DNA from: Bog-473 sp963821755
Lineage (GTDB): Bacteria > Actinomycetota > Acidimicrobiia > Acidimicrobiales > RAAP-2
Reading direction: 5' to 3'
Assembly: GCA_963821755.1 (NCBI GenBank)
Contig: CAWGEX010000005.1
Coordinates: 1 to 64,000, forward strand
DNA length: 64,000 nt
Shown here: positions 16,966 to 25,661 of the stretch, piece after piece
Layout: every line of letters starts with the position of its first letter
How positions within the stretch are numbered: the stretch's first letter is position 1
Notes under the pieces: generated by a model
Database searches by the model: none
What the model was told of the DNA's origin: nothing
What the model saw: the letters and a program-made list of their open reading frames with translations, nothing else
Program-made: the position numbers and the translations under genes

Positions 16966-17466
16966 TCAGCAACAGGTCGGCGGCGGCACCGGGGACGACC
17001 CGGATGGTGCCGCCGCGCCATTGGGCACACCGGCGCAACTCGCCGGTGAACCGGGCTCGCCGCCGCGGGGACTGTCGCCCATAGAATCGGCGTCGGCCAG
17101 CACGGTATAGAGCTCCCACGGCACACCTTCGGGCGACGAGACCCACACCTTGTCCTGGATGGCGAAGCAGCAGGTGACCTCGTCCTCAACGGCGGTGACC
17201 AGGCCTTGACTGGCCAGACGAGTCTGGGCCGCGGCAACGGCTTCGGTCGATTCGAGCTCGACGCCGAGATGGTTGAGCGCTCCAGGTTCTTGGGCCGTGT
17301 CTTCGATCAGCACCAACTTCAGCGGCGGATCGGCGATGACGAAGTTGGCGTAGCCCGGCCGGTGCTTGGCCGGCTCGGTGGCGAACAGCTTCCGGTAGAA
17401 GTCGACGGCGTCATCGAGGCTCTCGACGTTCAGTGCCAGTTGGACTCGGGACATCTGGACCTCCAT
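16966..17466 (-). CDS. ArsI/CadI-family VOC protein
   Basis: A 166-residue vicinal-oxygen-chelate protein of the cadmium-induced/ArsI family (SRVQLALNVESLDDAVDFYR, PGYANFVIADPPLKLVLIED, NHLGVELES). It contains the paired Cys of VTCCFAIQDKVWV, the thiol pair that binds trivalent arsenicals in ArsI C-As lyases. As in mycobacterial CadI, the N-terminal metal His is Gln (SRVQLAL), so lyase activity is uncertain. The tail after WELYTVLADAD is Gly/Pro/Ser-rich and ends in Cys-Cys, perhaps another metal site. It is the first gene of the unit divergent from arsR. Start ATG 17466 or 17454. Confidence 0.85.
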   Translation of the reverse strand: MEVQMSRVQLALNVESLDDAVDFYRKLFATEPAKHRPGYANFVIADPPLKLVLIEDTAQEPGALNHLGVELESTEAVAAAQTRLASQGLVTAVEDEVTCCFAIQDKVWVSSPEGVPWELYTVLADADSMGDSPRGGEPGSPASCAGVPNGAAAPSGSSPVPPPTCC

Positions 17467-17485
17467 CGGTATTCACATCTGTCGA

Positions 17486-17507
17486 TGCATCGAGTATCCT
17501 CGATACA
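17486..17507. promoter_or_regulatory. ArsR operator in the ars divergent promoter
   Basis: TGCATCGAG-tatc-CTCGATACA is an inverted repeat with 9-base arms and one mismatch, located in the 66-base gap between arsI and arsR. ArsR/SmtB proteins bind such imperfect palindromes and would control both directions. Confidence 0.65.
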
Positions 17508-17532
17508 TTCACAACTGTCAATAGGAGGCACC

Positions 17533-17907
17533 ATGGCGAGAACTGCAAGCAGGGTGGCCCTCGACGTCGACGAACGAACGTCCGGGTCGACCGCCCAGCC
17601 CTGCTGCCCCTCGGTCCTGACCTCGCCGCTTGATGCGTCGGACGCCGCCGAGCTGGCGACCGCGTTCACCGCGCTGGCTGACCCGGTCCGCCTGCAGGTG
17701 CTCAGCATCCTGGCGGCCGCCACCGGGGGCGAGGTCTGTGTCTGCGATTTCGTCGAGCCACTGGGCAAGAGCCAGCCCACCGTGTCCCATCACCTCAAGA
17801 TCCTGGCCGGAGCCGGACTGGTCCACGGAGACCGCCGGGGCAAGTGGGTCTACTACTCGCTGGATCGTGACCGCCTGGCCTCCCTTCGAGCGGCCATCGA
17901 TTCCTGA
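17533..17907 (+). CDS. arsR: ArsR-family metalloregulator
   Basis: A 124-residue winged-helix repressor. ATG 17533 follows AGGAGG. The core reads ELATAFTALADPVRLQVLSI, then the CVCDF motif (GEVCVCDFVEPL) in the alpha-3 helix, then KSQPTVSHHLKILAGAGLV and GKWVYYSL. The CxC pair is the usual As(III)/Sb(III) sensor site. An additional N-terminal PCCPS could be a third thiol ligand. It is divergent from arsI-aqp-arsC with a palindrome between, so it most likely represses both. Confidence 0.92.
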   Translation: MARTASRVALDVDERTSGSTAQPCCPSVLTSPLDASDAAELATAFTALADPVRLQVLSILAAATGGEVCVCDFVEPLGKSQPTVSHHLKILAGAGLVHGDRRGKWVYYSLDRDRLASLRAAIDS

Positions 17908-17967
17908 CCGGCACCCGCATTGGTAATCGGTACGGCGGATCAGGGAGCCCAAGTCAGGAAAGCCCGG

Positions 17968-19155
17968 TCAGGGAAGCCCGGCCTGGGTGACGGCTTCGAG
18001 CTGGCTCGAGGCATAGTTGGTCACCAAGAGGAGTCTGCCGTCCGGGCTGGTCGCCATGTCTCGGGGAGACCTCCCCGATCGTATGGAGCCGGTCAGGGCC
18101 ATCCGGCCACGTTGGTCGACCGCCACGACCGCCAGGCCCGAGGCGTTCCTCTTGGCGCCGGAGCGAATGGAGTCGGCGACGACGAGGCCGCCATCGTGAT
18201 TGACCAGCGCCAACCCGACGGGTGCTTCGCCTACCGATAATTCCTGTAGGAGGGCTCTCGCGGGATGAGTGATCAGTGCCTTGGCCGAGAAGGCCAGCAG
18301 GGCATCGCTCTCTCGAGCCGTGACGTACACCGTCGAGGCGGTGGCCACCACACGGCTGGGGTTGCACCCGGCCAGTACCACCGAGACGGCGGCGTGCCGA
18401 GCAGCATGCTCGGCTTTCCCCACGTCGATGGTGGTCAGGGCCCCATTGCTCGTCGTCGCCGAGCTTCCTTCGCTGGTCACGTAGAGGAAGCGACCGCTGG
18501 GGGAGATCGCAATACCCACGGGCGTGCTGGCCAGAGCAACTGTGCCCACCAGGTGCGACCGATGAAACCCTCGGGTCAGCGCGCGTTGCAGGTTGAAGAC
18601 CGCCAGTTCATTGGAGTCTGCGAGCGTCACGAAGACGTAGTGGCCGTCGGGCGAGACCACGGCCCCGGCGGCACCGGTACCGCTGCTGCTCAGCGTGCCG
18701 ACGAGCCCGTCCGTCCGCGGCGGCGGCGGCCGCTCGAGTCGAGACACGTCGAACACTTCTGCCCCACTACCGATCGCACCGACCAAGTAGCGACCATCCG
18801 GGGTGAGGGCAAGACCGACCAGCCTCGGTCCTTTCACTGTCTCGGAGCTCACAAGGGTTGGGGTCGCCGAGGCCAGCGAGTACGTGCGGAGGAAGCCGTA
18901 GGCCTCGGCGACAAACGCGTACTTGTTGTCCTTGCTGACGGCCACACCAGAAGGTGAGCCTTCGGGTGCCGAGACGAACGTCGTCGTGATACCGGGCAGC
19001 TTCGGCGCCCTGGTCGGTGCGGTCGAACATATCGGGACGGCGACGGACGGTCGGATAAGGCCGGCACCCGCGTCAGAGGCGCCGGACAGCGCGATTCCGG
19101 CGCCGACGGTGACGGTTGCCAGGGCTCCGGCAACCAGTCTTGCGAAGGGACGCAC
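17968..19155 (-). CDS. Secreted beta-propeller (lactonase/YncE-like) protein
   Basis: About 395 residues with an N-terminal export signal (VRPFARLVAGALATVTVGAG, then ALSGASDAGAG) and repeated propeller blades (GVAVSKDNKYAFVAEAYG, GLALTPDGRYLVGAIG, GAVVSPDGHYVFVTLAD, GIAISPSGRFLYVTSEG, DMATSPDGRLLLVTNYAS). These resemble 7-bladed YVTN/lactonase-type propellers. No catalytic assignment is possible. The start is uncertain: GTG 19155 or 19161 was preferred because earlier starts would run into serS. It follows serS on the same strand. Confidence 0.72.
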   Translation of the reverse strand: MRPFARLVAGALATVTVGAGIALSGASDAGAGLIRPSVAVPICSTAPTRAPKLPGITTTFVSAPEGSPSGVAVSKDNKYAFVAEAYGFLRTYSLASATPTLVSSETVKGPRLVGLALTPDGRYLVGAIGSGAEVFDVSRLERPPPPRTDGLVGTLSSSGTGAAGAVVSPDGHYVFVTLADSNELAVFNLQRALTRGFHRSHLVGTVALASTPVGIAISPSGRFLYVTSEGSSATTSNGALTTIDVGKAEHAARHAAVSVVLAGCNPSRVVATASTVYVTARESDALLAFSAKALITHPARALLQELSVGEAPVGLALVNHDGGLVVADSIRSGAKRNASGLAVVAVDQRGRMALTGSIRSGRSPRDMATSPDGRLLLVTNYASSQLEAVTQAGLP

Positions 19156-19187
19156 GCCCACAGGTTCGCGCAAGGCCAGCAGTGAGG

Positions 19188-20493
19188 TCAGGGCCCCTTG
19201 ATGAGGAGCTCCCCTCCCAGGTACGGGGCCAAGCACTCAGGCAGCAATACCGTGCCGTCTTCCTGGCGGCCGTTCTCCACCAGCGCGGCCCACATCCTGG
19301 GCCAGGCCAGAGCCGAGCCATTCACCGTATGGACCAGCTGCGGTGCCCCACCAGCCGAGGGGCGGTAGCGCACCTGGGCCCGCCGGGCCTGGTAGTCGCG
19401 GAACCAGCTGGTCGAACTGACCTCCAGCCACTTGTCGACGCCCGGCGCATACACCTCGAGGTCGAAGGTGCGGGCCGACGAACCACCCAGATCGCCGGTG
19501 CACAGATCCATGACCCGGTAGCGCAATTCGAGTTCCTGCAGCATGGACTCGGCGCGGGTGAGGATGTCGGCCATGGCCTCGAGTGCCTGGTCGGGTGTGG
19601 TGTAGGCAAAGAGCTCGACCTTGTCGAACTCGTGCACGCGGCAGGAGACCGCGGGTATCACGTCCGGCCGAACCCGCCTCACGGCGGTAGCAGGCGGTGG
19701 CCGCGGTGAAACGCAAAGGCAGCACGGACTCCTCGAGAATCTCGCCCCGGTGCATGGACGTCAGCGGAACCTCGGCGGTCGGGATGGCCCAGAGGTCGTC
19801 GCGTTCGAGGTGATAGGCATCGTCGGCGAACTTCGGCAGGTGACCGGTGGCCGTCATCGTCTCGGTCAGCACCACCGTCGGGGGACGGATCTCCTCGTAG
19901 ACCGGAACGTGGCGGTCCAGCGCGAATCCGGTCAGCGCGCGCAGCAGGCGGGCGCCGGCGCCCCGGTAGAGGGGGAACATGGAACCCGAGAGGCGGGCAC
20001 CCGCTTCCATATCGAGCAATTGCATGGCCTGGCCGATCTCCCAGTGCGGGACGTGCTGGTGGTCAGCTCGCCCCGGTTCGGGCGCACCCGACTCTTTGCC
20101 CGGCCACCAGCGGCGAATCTCGACGTTGTCGGCGTCGCTCTCCCCGTCGGGCACCTCGGGCATCGGGATGTTGGGCAGGTAGAGGAGTCCCAGCCGGACC
20201 TTCTCCCACTCGACGTCGGCTTCCGCCGCCGCGGACCGTTCGTCCTCGCCCAGCCGGCGGCTCTGCTCGCTGAGCTCGGTAGCCCGGGCCTCATCGCCGG
20301 CCTTCTTCGCCGCCCCCACCTCACGGCTGAGTGCCTTGACCTCGGCCCGTAGCGATTCGGAGTGGGACAGTCGGGCGCGATGGGCCACGTCGGCCGCGAT
20401 GATCTCGTCGATCTCCGATGCGGCCACGCCACGTCGGGCCAGTGCCGCCTTGACGCTGTCGGGATCGTCCCGCAACAGCCGAATATCGATCAT
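19188..20493 (-). CDS. serS: Seryl-tRNA synthetase, frameshifted
   Basis: Class II aminoacyl-tRNA synthetase charging tRNA-Ser. The N-terminal coiled-coil arm (SLRAEVKALSREVGAAKKAG), the TAEVPLTSMH region and motif 2 (CYRREAGSAGRDTRGLL) are in one frame from ATG 20493. At about 19640 one surplus C breaks the expected LLRVHEFDKVELF, and the rest (FAYTTPDQALEAMADILT, DLGGSSARTFDLEVYAP, motif 3 region VHTVNGSALAWPRMWAAL) continues in another frame to 19188. The combined length of about 435 residues is normal. The gene is essential and no second copy is visible here, so a base-calling error is the simplest explanation. It is divergent from the ABC exporter genes with only 2 bases between. Confidence 0.95.
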
Positions 20494-20495
20494 GC

Positions 20496-21563
20496 ATGCT
20501 CAAAGTAGCCTGCGACGACATGCCAGCCGGACACGTGCCAGCCGTCGAAGTGACGGACCTCACCGTGCGCTACGGCTCCGAGGGTGAGGTCACCGCGGTG
20601 GACGGGCTGGACCTGTCGGCCGAAGCCGGAGAGGTCTTGGTCGTTCTCGGGCCCAATGGGGCAGGCAAGACGTCGACCATCGAGTCGATGGAGGGATACC
20701 GTCGCCCGGCTGGTGGCCGCATCTCGGTGTTGGGACTCGATCCCATTGCCGATCACCGTCAGCTGACCGAACTCATGGGCGTCATGTTGCAGAAGGGCGG
20801 CGTCTACCCGATGCTGCCGCCCCGCCATGTCCTCGACCTCTTCTCCCGCTTCTATGCGGCGCCACTGGCCACCGACGACCTATTGGACCTGGTCTCCCTG
20901 CGGGGCGTCGCCACCACACCGTGGCGCCACCTTTCCGGTGGCGAACAACAACGGCTCTCGCTCGCCTTGGCCCTCATCGGCCGGCCCCGGGTGGCCTTTC
21001 TCGATGAGCCGACGGCCGGTGTCGACCCCGAGGGCCGCCTGGCCATCAGGGCCGTGGTGGCTGACCTGCGCACCCAGGGCGTGTGCGTGGTGCTCACCAC
21101 CCACGAGCTGGTCGAAGCCGAGAAGATGGCCGACCGCATCGTTATCGTCTCATCGGGCCGGGTCGTCCTGGCCGGGACGCCGACTGAGCTCTCGGGCGGA
21201 GTGGGATCGAACCGTGTCTCCTTCGGCGCGCCGCCTGGTTTGGACACGGTGGCGCTGGCTCTCCAACTCGGCCCGGGGGTCTCGGTGCAGGAGACCGCGC
21301 CCGGTCGTTACCGGATTGAGGGTGCGTCGGGGCCAGCAGCCACCGCCACCCTGGCCACCTGGCTGGCGGCGCGCGATGCCACCCTCTCCGATCTAGTGAC
21401 CGGCCGCACGCTCGAAGACGTCTATTTCGATGCCGTCGGTGCGGCGGCCCTGCAACAGACCGAGTCGAGCACCGACGACCCCGATGACGGCGAGGGTGAC
21501 GCCCCACCCGGCCGAGGTCGGCGCCGCGGCGGTCGGCGCCGGGGTCGGGGGGATCAGCAATGA
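20496..21563 (+). CDS. ABC transporter ATP-binding protein (ABC-2 exporter)
   Basis: A 355-residue ATPase subunit (up to 12 shorter if translation starts at ATG 20520 or GTG 20535). Walker A GPNGAGKTSTIE, Q loop in GVMLQKGG, signature LSGGEQQR, Walker B VAFLDEPTAGVD and the switch His in TTHELVEAE are all present, so it is catalytically complete. The C-terminal ~90 residues form a DUF4162-like domain and end in an unusual Arg/Gly-rich tail (GRGRRRGGRRRGRGDQQ). It overlaps the permease gene by 4 bases. The substrate is unknown; this family includes drug and cell-envelope exporters. Confidence 0.92.
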   Translation: MLKVACDDMPAGHVPAVEVTDLTVRYGSEGEVTAVDGLDLSAEAGEVLVVLGPNGAGKTSTIESMEGYRRPAGGRISVLGLDPIADHRQLTELMGVMLQKGGVYPMLPPRHVLDLFSRFYAAPLATDDLLDLVSLRGVATTPWRHLSGGEQQRLSLALALIGRPRVAFLDEPTAGVDPEGRLAIRAVVADLRTQGVCVVLTTHELVEAEKMADRIVIVSSGRVVLAGTPTELSGGVGSNRVSFGAPPGLDTVALALQLGPGVSVQETAPGRYRIEGASGPAATATLATWLAARDATLSDLVTGRTLEDVYFDAVGAAALQQTESSTDDPDDGEGDAPPGRGRRRGGRRRGRGDQQ

Positions 21564-22291
21564 GGGCGTTGCTGGCCCAGACCCGGGCCGAGGTGTTCAT
21601 GACCCTTCGGCGGGGCGAGACCCTCCTCTTGACCGTCGGTATCCCGGTCCTCTTCCTGGTGTTCTTCTCCACGGTCGATGTGGTGTCGACGCCGACGGCC
21701 AAGTCGGTGGACTTCTTTGTCCCCGGCATCCTGGCCCTGGCCGTGATGTCGACCGCCATGGTGTCGCTCGGCATCGCCACCGGATTCGAACGGGGCTACG
21801 GCGTCCTCAAGCGGCTCGGTTCGACCCCGCTGGGCCGACCGCGCCTGCTGGGGGCCAAGATCATCACGATCCTGGCGGTGGAGATCGTCCAGGCCGCCAT
21901 CGTGATTCCCGTCGGGCTGCTGCTCGGATGGAACCCGGGCGGGAGCGGCTGGTGCTTCCTCAGCGCCGTCGGGATCGTGCTGCTGGCCACGGTGGGCTTC
22001 GCCGGTATCGGCTTGCTCATGGCCGGCGTGCTGAAAGCGGAGGTGAACCTGGCCGCGGCCAATGGGCTGTATCTCGTGTTCCTGCTCCTGGGGGGCATGA
22101 TCGTCCCGATCACCAAGCTGCCCAGCGGTGTGGCGTCGGTGGCCAAGCTCCTGCCGCCCGAGGCCCTGTCAGCCGGGCTGCACGCGTCGCTCGGTGCCGG
22201 CTCGGCCGTGCCCCCGCTCAGCTGGGCCGTCCTGGCCGTGTGGGCGGTGGCCGCCCCCCTGGCGGCGGCGCTTACGTTCCATTGGGAATGA
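21560..22291 (+). CDS. ABC-2 type permease
   Basis: A 243-residue membrane subunit with six hydrophobic segments (e.g. LLTVGIPVLFLVFFSTVDVV, FFVPGILALAVMSTAMVSLG, GIVLLATVGFAGIGLLMAGV, YLVFLLLGGMIVPI, WAVLAVWAVAAPLAAAL). It contains the ABC-2 signature region (RLGSTPLGRPRLLGAKII). It pairs with the preceding ATPase. Its 3' end overlaps the convergent TlpA-like gene by about 20 bases. Confidence 0.88.
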   Translation: MRALLAQTRAEVFMTLRRGETLLLTVGIPVLFLVFFSTVDVVSTPTAKSVDFFVPGILALAVMSTAMVSLGIATGFERGYGVLKRLGSTPLGRPRLLGAKIITILAVEIVQAAIVIPVGLLLGWNPGGSGWCFLSAVGIVLLATVGFAGIGLLMAGVLKAEVNLAAANGLYLVFLLLGGMIVPITKLPSGVASVAKLLPPEALSAGLHASLGAGSAVPPLSWAVLAVWAVAAPLAAALTFHWE

Positions 22292-22883
22292 GTGCCCGCT
22301 CGTCGGCCGTGAAACCGGCCGCCGTGAGCTGGTCGCCCACCACGATCTTGTTAATTGTCCCGTCGGCGTTGACGAAGACGGCGTTGGGATCGCCCCGGAA
22401 GTAGAAAGCTCCGCTGGTGATGTTCAGGCTCGGGTCGTAGGCCACCGGGAACGACACACCGGTGCTGTGGATGAACCCCTTGGCGCTGGCGGTGGTGTCC
22501 TCGCTGTCCACGCCGATGACCTTGACGTGAGCCAGCGCTCCGCCCCGCGACTGCTGGGTGCGCACGGCGGTGGCCAGGGGTGGCAGCTCGGTGTGGCACG
22601 CCACGCACCAGTTGCCGAAGAAGAGCACCACTCCGGGGGTCCCGTGCCCGATGCCGTCGGAGGAGACGACCGCCTGGCCCGACCCGTTGAGATCGGTGCC
22701 GCTGAAGGCGGGAAGCGGGCCACCCTCGTGGGGGGCACCGGACGACTTGGCGTTGGTGCCCACCGAGGTGAAGAGGCCGATGCCCAGCGCGGTGGCGACG
22801 ACCAGACCGGCCAGCAAGAAGATCTTGCGGGGCTTGCGGGGGGTGGTGGCCTCGGGGGCGGGCTCCGGAGCGTCGGCCGTCAT
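22272..22883 (-). CDS. TlpA/ResA-like membrane-anchored thioredoxin
   Basis: About 203 residues from MTADAPEP (ATG 22883; an upstream ATG is at 22892). A single N-terminal anchor (IFLLAGLVVATALGIGLF) precedes a thioredoxin-like domain outside the membrane with the redox motif WCVAC (GVVLFFGNWCVACHTELPPL). TlpA/ResA proteins reduce disulfides, often for cytochrome c or cytochrome oxidase maturation. The neighbours ctaB and ctaA on the haem a pathway support a role in oxidase biogenesis. The cis-Pro region SFPVAYDP is visible. Confidence 0.85.
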   Translation of the reverse strand: MTADAPEPAPEATTPRKPRKIFLLAGLVVATALGIGLFTSVGTNAKSSGAPHEGGPLPAFSGTDLNGSGQAVVSSDGIGHGTPGVVLFFGNWCVACHTELPPLATAVRTQQSRGGALAHVKVIGVDSEDTTASAKGFIHSTGVSFPVAYDPSLNITSGAFYFRGDPNAVFVNADGTINKIVVGDQLTAAGFTADERALIPNGT

Positions 22884-22895
22884 GGGGCCCACAAT

Positions 22896-23825
22896 TTAGT
22901 GAACGTGGTTCATGATCAACACGTCACCGGCCATGGCCACGAACAGCACCGTCAGGTAGGTGATGGAGTAACTGAAGACCCGCATGGCCTCGCGCCCGGT
23001 GGCCCGGTCGCTCCGGGCCAGTCGCCACAGCCTTGTGGTCATGAACAAGAACCCGGCGCCGAGCACGGCGGCGACCACGGTGTAGATGGCGCCCAGATGG
23101 GCGACGGGCCCAAAGAGGAGGGAGACGGCGACGAGGGCCACGGTGTAGAGGACGATCTCGCGCGTGGTGCGCTTCATGGAGGCGACGACGGGCAGCATGG
23201 GCACGTCGGCCGCGGCGTAGTCCTCCTTGTAGCGCACGGCCAGCGACCAGAAGTGCGGCGGGGTCCAGATGAAGATGATGGCGAAGAGCACGACGGGGGC
23301 TAACGACAGCGAGTTCGTCACGGCCGCCCAGCCGACCAGGACGGGCACCGCGCCGGCGGCCCCGCCGATCACGATGTTCTGCGACGAGCGCCGCTTGAGC
23401 CACAGGGTGTAGACGAAGACGTAGAAGAGGGTGGCCGAGACGGCTAGGACGGCCGAGAGCAGGTTCACGGCCAGGGCCAGCTCGACGAACGCCGCCACCT
23501 CGAGGGTGAGGGCGAAGACGAGGGCCGCCCTCGGCGTCATGGCCCCGGTGACCAACGGGCGCGCCTTGGTGCGCTTCATCAGCTTGTCGATGTCGCGGTC
23601 GACCACCATGTTGATGGCGTTGGCCCCGCCGGCCGCCAGGGCCCCGCCGACCAGGGTGGCCAGCATCAGCCACAGCGACGGCAGGCCGCGCTTGGCCACC
23701 ACCATGGTGGGCAGGGTGGTGACCAGCAACAACTCGATGATCCGCGGCTTGGTCAGGGCGACATAGGCGCCGATGGTCGACCACCCCGCTCGCTGACCCG
23801 CCAGGGCAGGGGCTTGGGAGGACAT
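22896..23825 (-). CDS. ctaB: Protohaem IX farnesyltransferase (haem O synthase)
   Basis: A 309-residue UbiA-family prenyltransferase that makes haem O from haem B. ATG 23825 starts MSSQAPALAG. The conserved first Asp-rich region is NAINMVVDRDIDKLMKRTKA followed by RPLVTG. The second is VRYKEDYAAADVPMLPVV. About nine membrane segments are visible. It is divergent from ctaA by 30 bases and precedes the TlpA-like gene by a few bases on the same strand, forming a haem a / cytochrome oxidase assembly cluster. Confidence 0.95.
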   Translation of the reverse strand: MSSQAPALAGQRAGWSTIGAYVALTKPRIIELLLVTTLPTMVVAKRGLPSLWLMLATLVGGALAAGGANAINMVVDRDIDKLMKRTKARPLVTGAMTPRAALVFALTLEVAAFVELALAVNLLSAVLAVSATLFYVFVYTLWLKRRSSQNIVIGGAAGAVPVLVGWAAVTNSLSLAPVVLFAIIFIWTPPHFWSLAVRYKEDYAAADVPMLPVVASMKRTTREIVLYTVALVAVSLLFGPVAHLGAIYTVVAAVLGAGFLFMTTRLWRLARSDRATGREAMRVFSYSITYLTVLFVAMAGDVLIMNHVH

Positions 23826-23855
23826 TTCACTCAGCCTACGACCAGGGAGTCGCTC

Positions 23856-24881
23856 ATGACCAAGCGGGGGACGCCGGTACGCTTGATCGAAGTGCCTGCC
23901 CGCCGCCGTGTCACAGTCTCCCCTTCGCTGGGCCATCGCCTCAATGTCCTGGCCCTGGTCCTGGTGGCCCTCATTGTGGTGACCGGAGGGGCGGTGCGAC
24001 TGACCGGCAGTGGCCTCGGATGCGCCGACTGGCCCGCCTGCTCGGTGGGCCACCTGACCCCTCAACTCCATTTCCACGGGCTGGTGGAGTTCGGCAACCG
24101 CCTGGTCACCGTCGTAGTCACCATTGCCGTGGCGGCGTCGTTCTTGGGGACGGTCTTCCGGAGGCCGTGGCGTCGGGACCTGGTGTACCTCAGCGGGGGC
24201 CTGGTCGTCGGCGTACTGGCCCAGGCCGTGTTGGGCGGGATCGTCGTCTACACCAAGTTGAATCCCTATCTGGTGATGGTGCACTTCTTCGCCACCATGC
24301 TGTTGCTGGTCGACGCCGTCGTGCTGGTGCACCGTGACCGGCTCGACTACGGGCCGGGATCTGCTCGACCGCTCGTTCCCCGTCCACTGCTGCGGCTGCA
24401 CTACGGGGTACTCGTAGTGTTGGCCTTCGTCATTGCCGCCGGCACGGCGACGACCGGGGCCGGCCCGCATGCCGGCGATGCCTCGGGGCAGCTGGTGGCC
24501 AAGCGCATCCCGATCGCGCTGCGCGACATGGCGGAGCTGCATTCGAGTCTGGCCCTCCTGTTGGTGGGGCTGACCATTGGCCTCGTGGTCTGCCTCCACA
24601 TGGGCGATGTGCCCGAGCGCGTGCGACGGGCCGGTCGGGTCCTCCTGGTGGTGATGGTGGCCCAAGCGGCGGTGGGCTACACCCAGTACTTCACCCACCT
24701 CCCCGCCCTTCTGGTCGAGGTCCACCTGCTGGGAGTCACCGTCCTCGTGATCGGGGCCGTGCAGTGCTTTCTGGCCTGTACCTTCCATCCGGCCGAGGTC
24801 GAGGTCGGTACCCGGCCCGACTCCGGGGTCAGGTCCGAGGCCCAGCCGGCGGCGGCGGGCACCCCAATTGGCGCCCGGTAG
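23856..24881 (+). CDS. ctaA: Haem A synthase (COX15/CtaA family)
   Basis: A 341-residue membrane protein that converts haem O to haem A. ATG 23856. Eight membrane segments are evident. Haem-ligand His residues are in FHGLVEFGNR, MVHFFATMLL, LHYGVLV, AELHSSLALL and LVEVHLLG. The first loop has the conserved Cys pair of GCADWPACSVG, the redox-active pair of the actinobacterial/Bacillus type. It is divergent from ctaB. The hydrophilic tail after HPAEVEVG is poorly conserved. Confidence 0.94.
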   Translation: MTKRGTPVRLIEVPARRRVTVSPSLGHRLNVLALVLVALIVVTGGAVRLTGSGLGCADWPACSVGHLTPQLHFHGLVEFGNRLVTVVVTIAVAASFLGTVFRRPWRRDLVYLSGGLVVGVLAQAVLGGIVVYTKLNPYLVMVHFFATMLLLVDAVVLVHRDRLDYGPGSARPLVPRPLLRLHYGVLVVLAFVIAAGTATTGAGPHAGDASGQLVAKRIPIALRDMAELHSSLALLLVGLTIGLVVCLHMGDVPERVRRAGRVLLVVMVAQAAVGYTQYFTHLPALLVEVHLLGVTVLVIGAVQCFLACTFHPAEVEVGTRPDSGVRSEAQPAAAGTPIGAR

Positions 24882-24896
24882 GATCTCCTTCTCACC

Positions 24897-24930
24897 CGGG
24901 CACGGACCGCTCTCTGTCGTCCGGTGCCCG
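24897..24930 (+). terminator. Hairpin after ctaA
   Basis: CGGGCACGGAC pairs with GTCC-g-GTGCCCG (11 bp with one bulge, loop of 11), between the ctaA stop and tRNA-Glu. It probably ends the ctaA transcript. There is no strong U-tract. Confidence 0.5.
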
Positions 24931-24934
24931 ATCT

Positions 24935-25007
24935 GCCCCCATCGTCCAGCGGCCTAGGACGCCACCCTTTCAAGGTGGTAACACGGGTTCGAATCCCGTT
25001 GGGGGTG
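24935..25007 (+). tRNA. tRNA-Glu (UUC)
   Basis: A complete 73-base cloverleaf: acceptor GCCCCCA/TGGGGGT, anticodon loop CTTTCAA with anticodon TTC, T arm ACGGGTTCGAATCCCGT, discriminator G. CCA is not encoded. An integrase remnant lies immediately downstream on the opposite strand, so this tRNA was probably an integration site. Confidence 0.95.
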
Positions 25008-25061
25008 CTCGCTGGCCTGTACCCCGTTTGGTGGACGGCGACCATGACAATGCGCCTCGTA

Positions 25062-25172
25062 GCTTGCTGCCCAAGTGATTCCTGTATGGCGCAGGTCATG
25101 GCGACCAAGATCAGCGCGGTTGATTTCATCCCACGCAGTAGCCCACACATCGCTATGTTGCGCTTCGTTCAT
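25062..25172 (-). pseudogene. Tyrosine recombinase (phage integrase) remnant
   Basis: About 37 residues in one open frame: DVWATAWDEINRADLGRHDL followed by RHTGITWAAS. This matches the HxxR catalytic segment of actinobacterial tyrosine integrases (typically RPDLRRHDLRHTGLTW). The downstream part with the GH and catalytic Tyr is gone. It lies 55 bases from the 3' end of tRNA-Glu and points toward it, the usual place for an integrase. A fragment this short can mislead, but the motif is specific. Confidence 0.5.
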
Positions 25173-25249
25173 CCTCTGCCCGAAGCCGGTCCCAGAGAAT
25201 TGCCGCGGACCCAGCTGAGGTTGGACTCCTTGACCTGTGCGCGGGCGCG

Positions 25250-25455
25250 ATGACAGAGAGGGTTGAAGAGTTCATCGCCGCTATCAAACGTTTGTCTGAC
25301 GAGGAACCCGGGAACTGGCCACCACACCGGAGTCGGCGTACTTCATGCACCGCTTGTACAAGCTCCTTCCGGGTGACCCGTTGACGCTCGAGCGCGTAGA
25401 GATGGACACACAGATCTGCCGACAGTTTCCGTGCTCGACCCGAGCGACTCGCTAA
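25250..25455 (+). pseudogene. Small unknown gene with a frameshift
   Basis: ATG 25250 opens MTERVEEFIAAIKRLSDEEP. After a shift near 25306-25312 (cccgggaac) the next frame reads LATTPESAYFMHRLYKLLPG and LTLERVEMDTQ, ending at TAA 25455. Residue use on both sides looks protein-like and the two parts join smoothly. I do not recognise the family. It may be a remnant of the element once integrated at tRNA-Glu. Confidence 0.35.
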
Positions 25456-25661
25456 AGCAAGGGTGTACTTACTCGAGACTCAGGGTTACACCTGTTACAC
25501 AGACCCAGAAACTGGTGCCGATTTGATTGGCAACACATTGACTGGCGGGGTCGAATCAGTGCCGCTCCGACAGCGATGTGACAGTCATGCGAACGATATC
25601 CAGATTGCTTCCACGCGCCTCGTGTCATCCATCCCACGCTTATTCTCACCAGCGTGGCGTC
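25456..25661. other. Intergenic, nothing recognised
   Basis: No convincing gene, repeat or hairpin was seen between the broken small gene and the beta-helix gene. The promoter of the latter should lie here. Confidence 0.3.
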
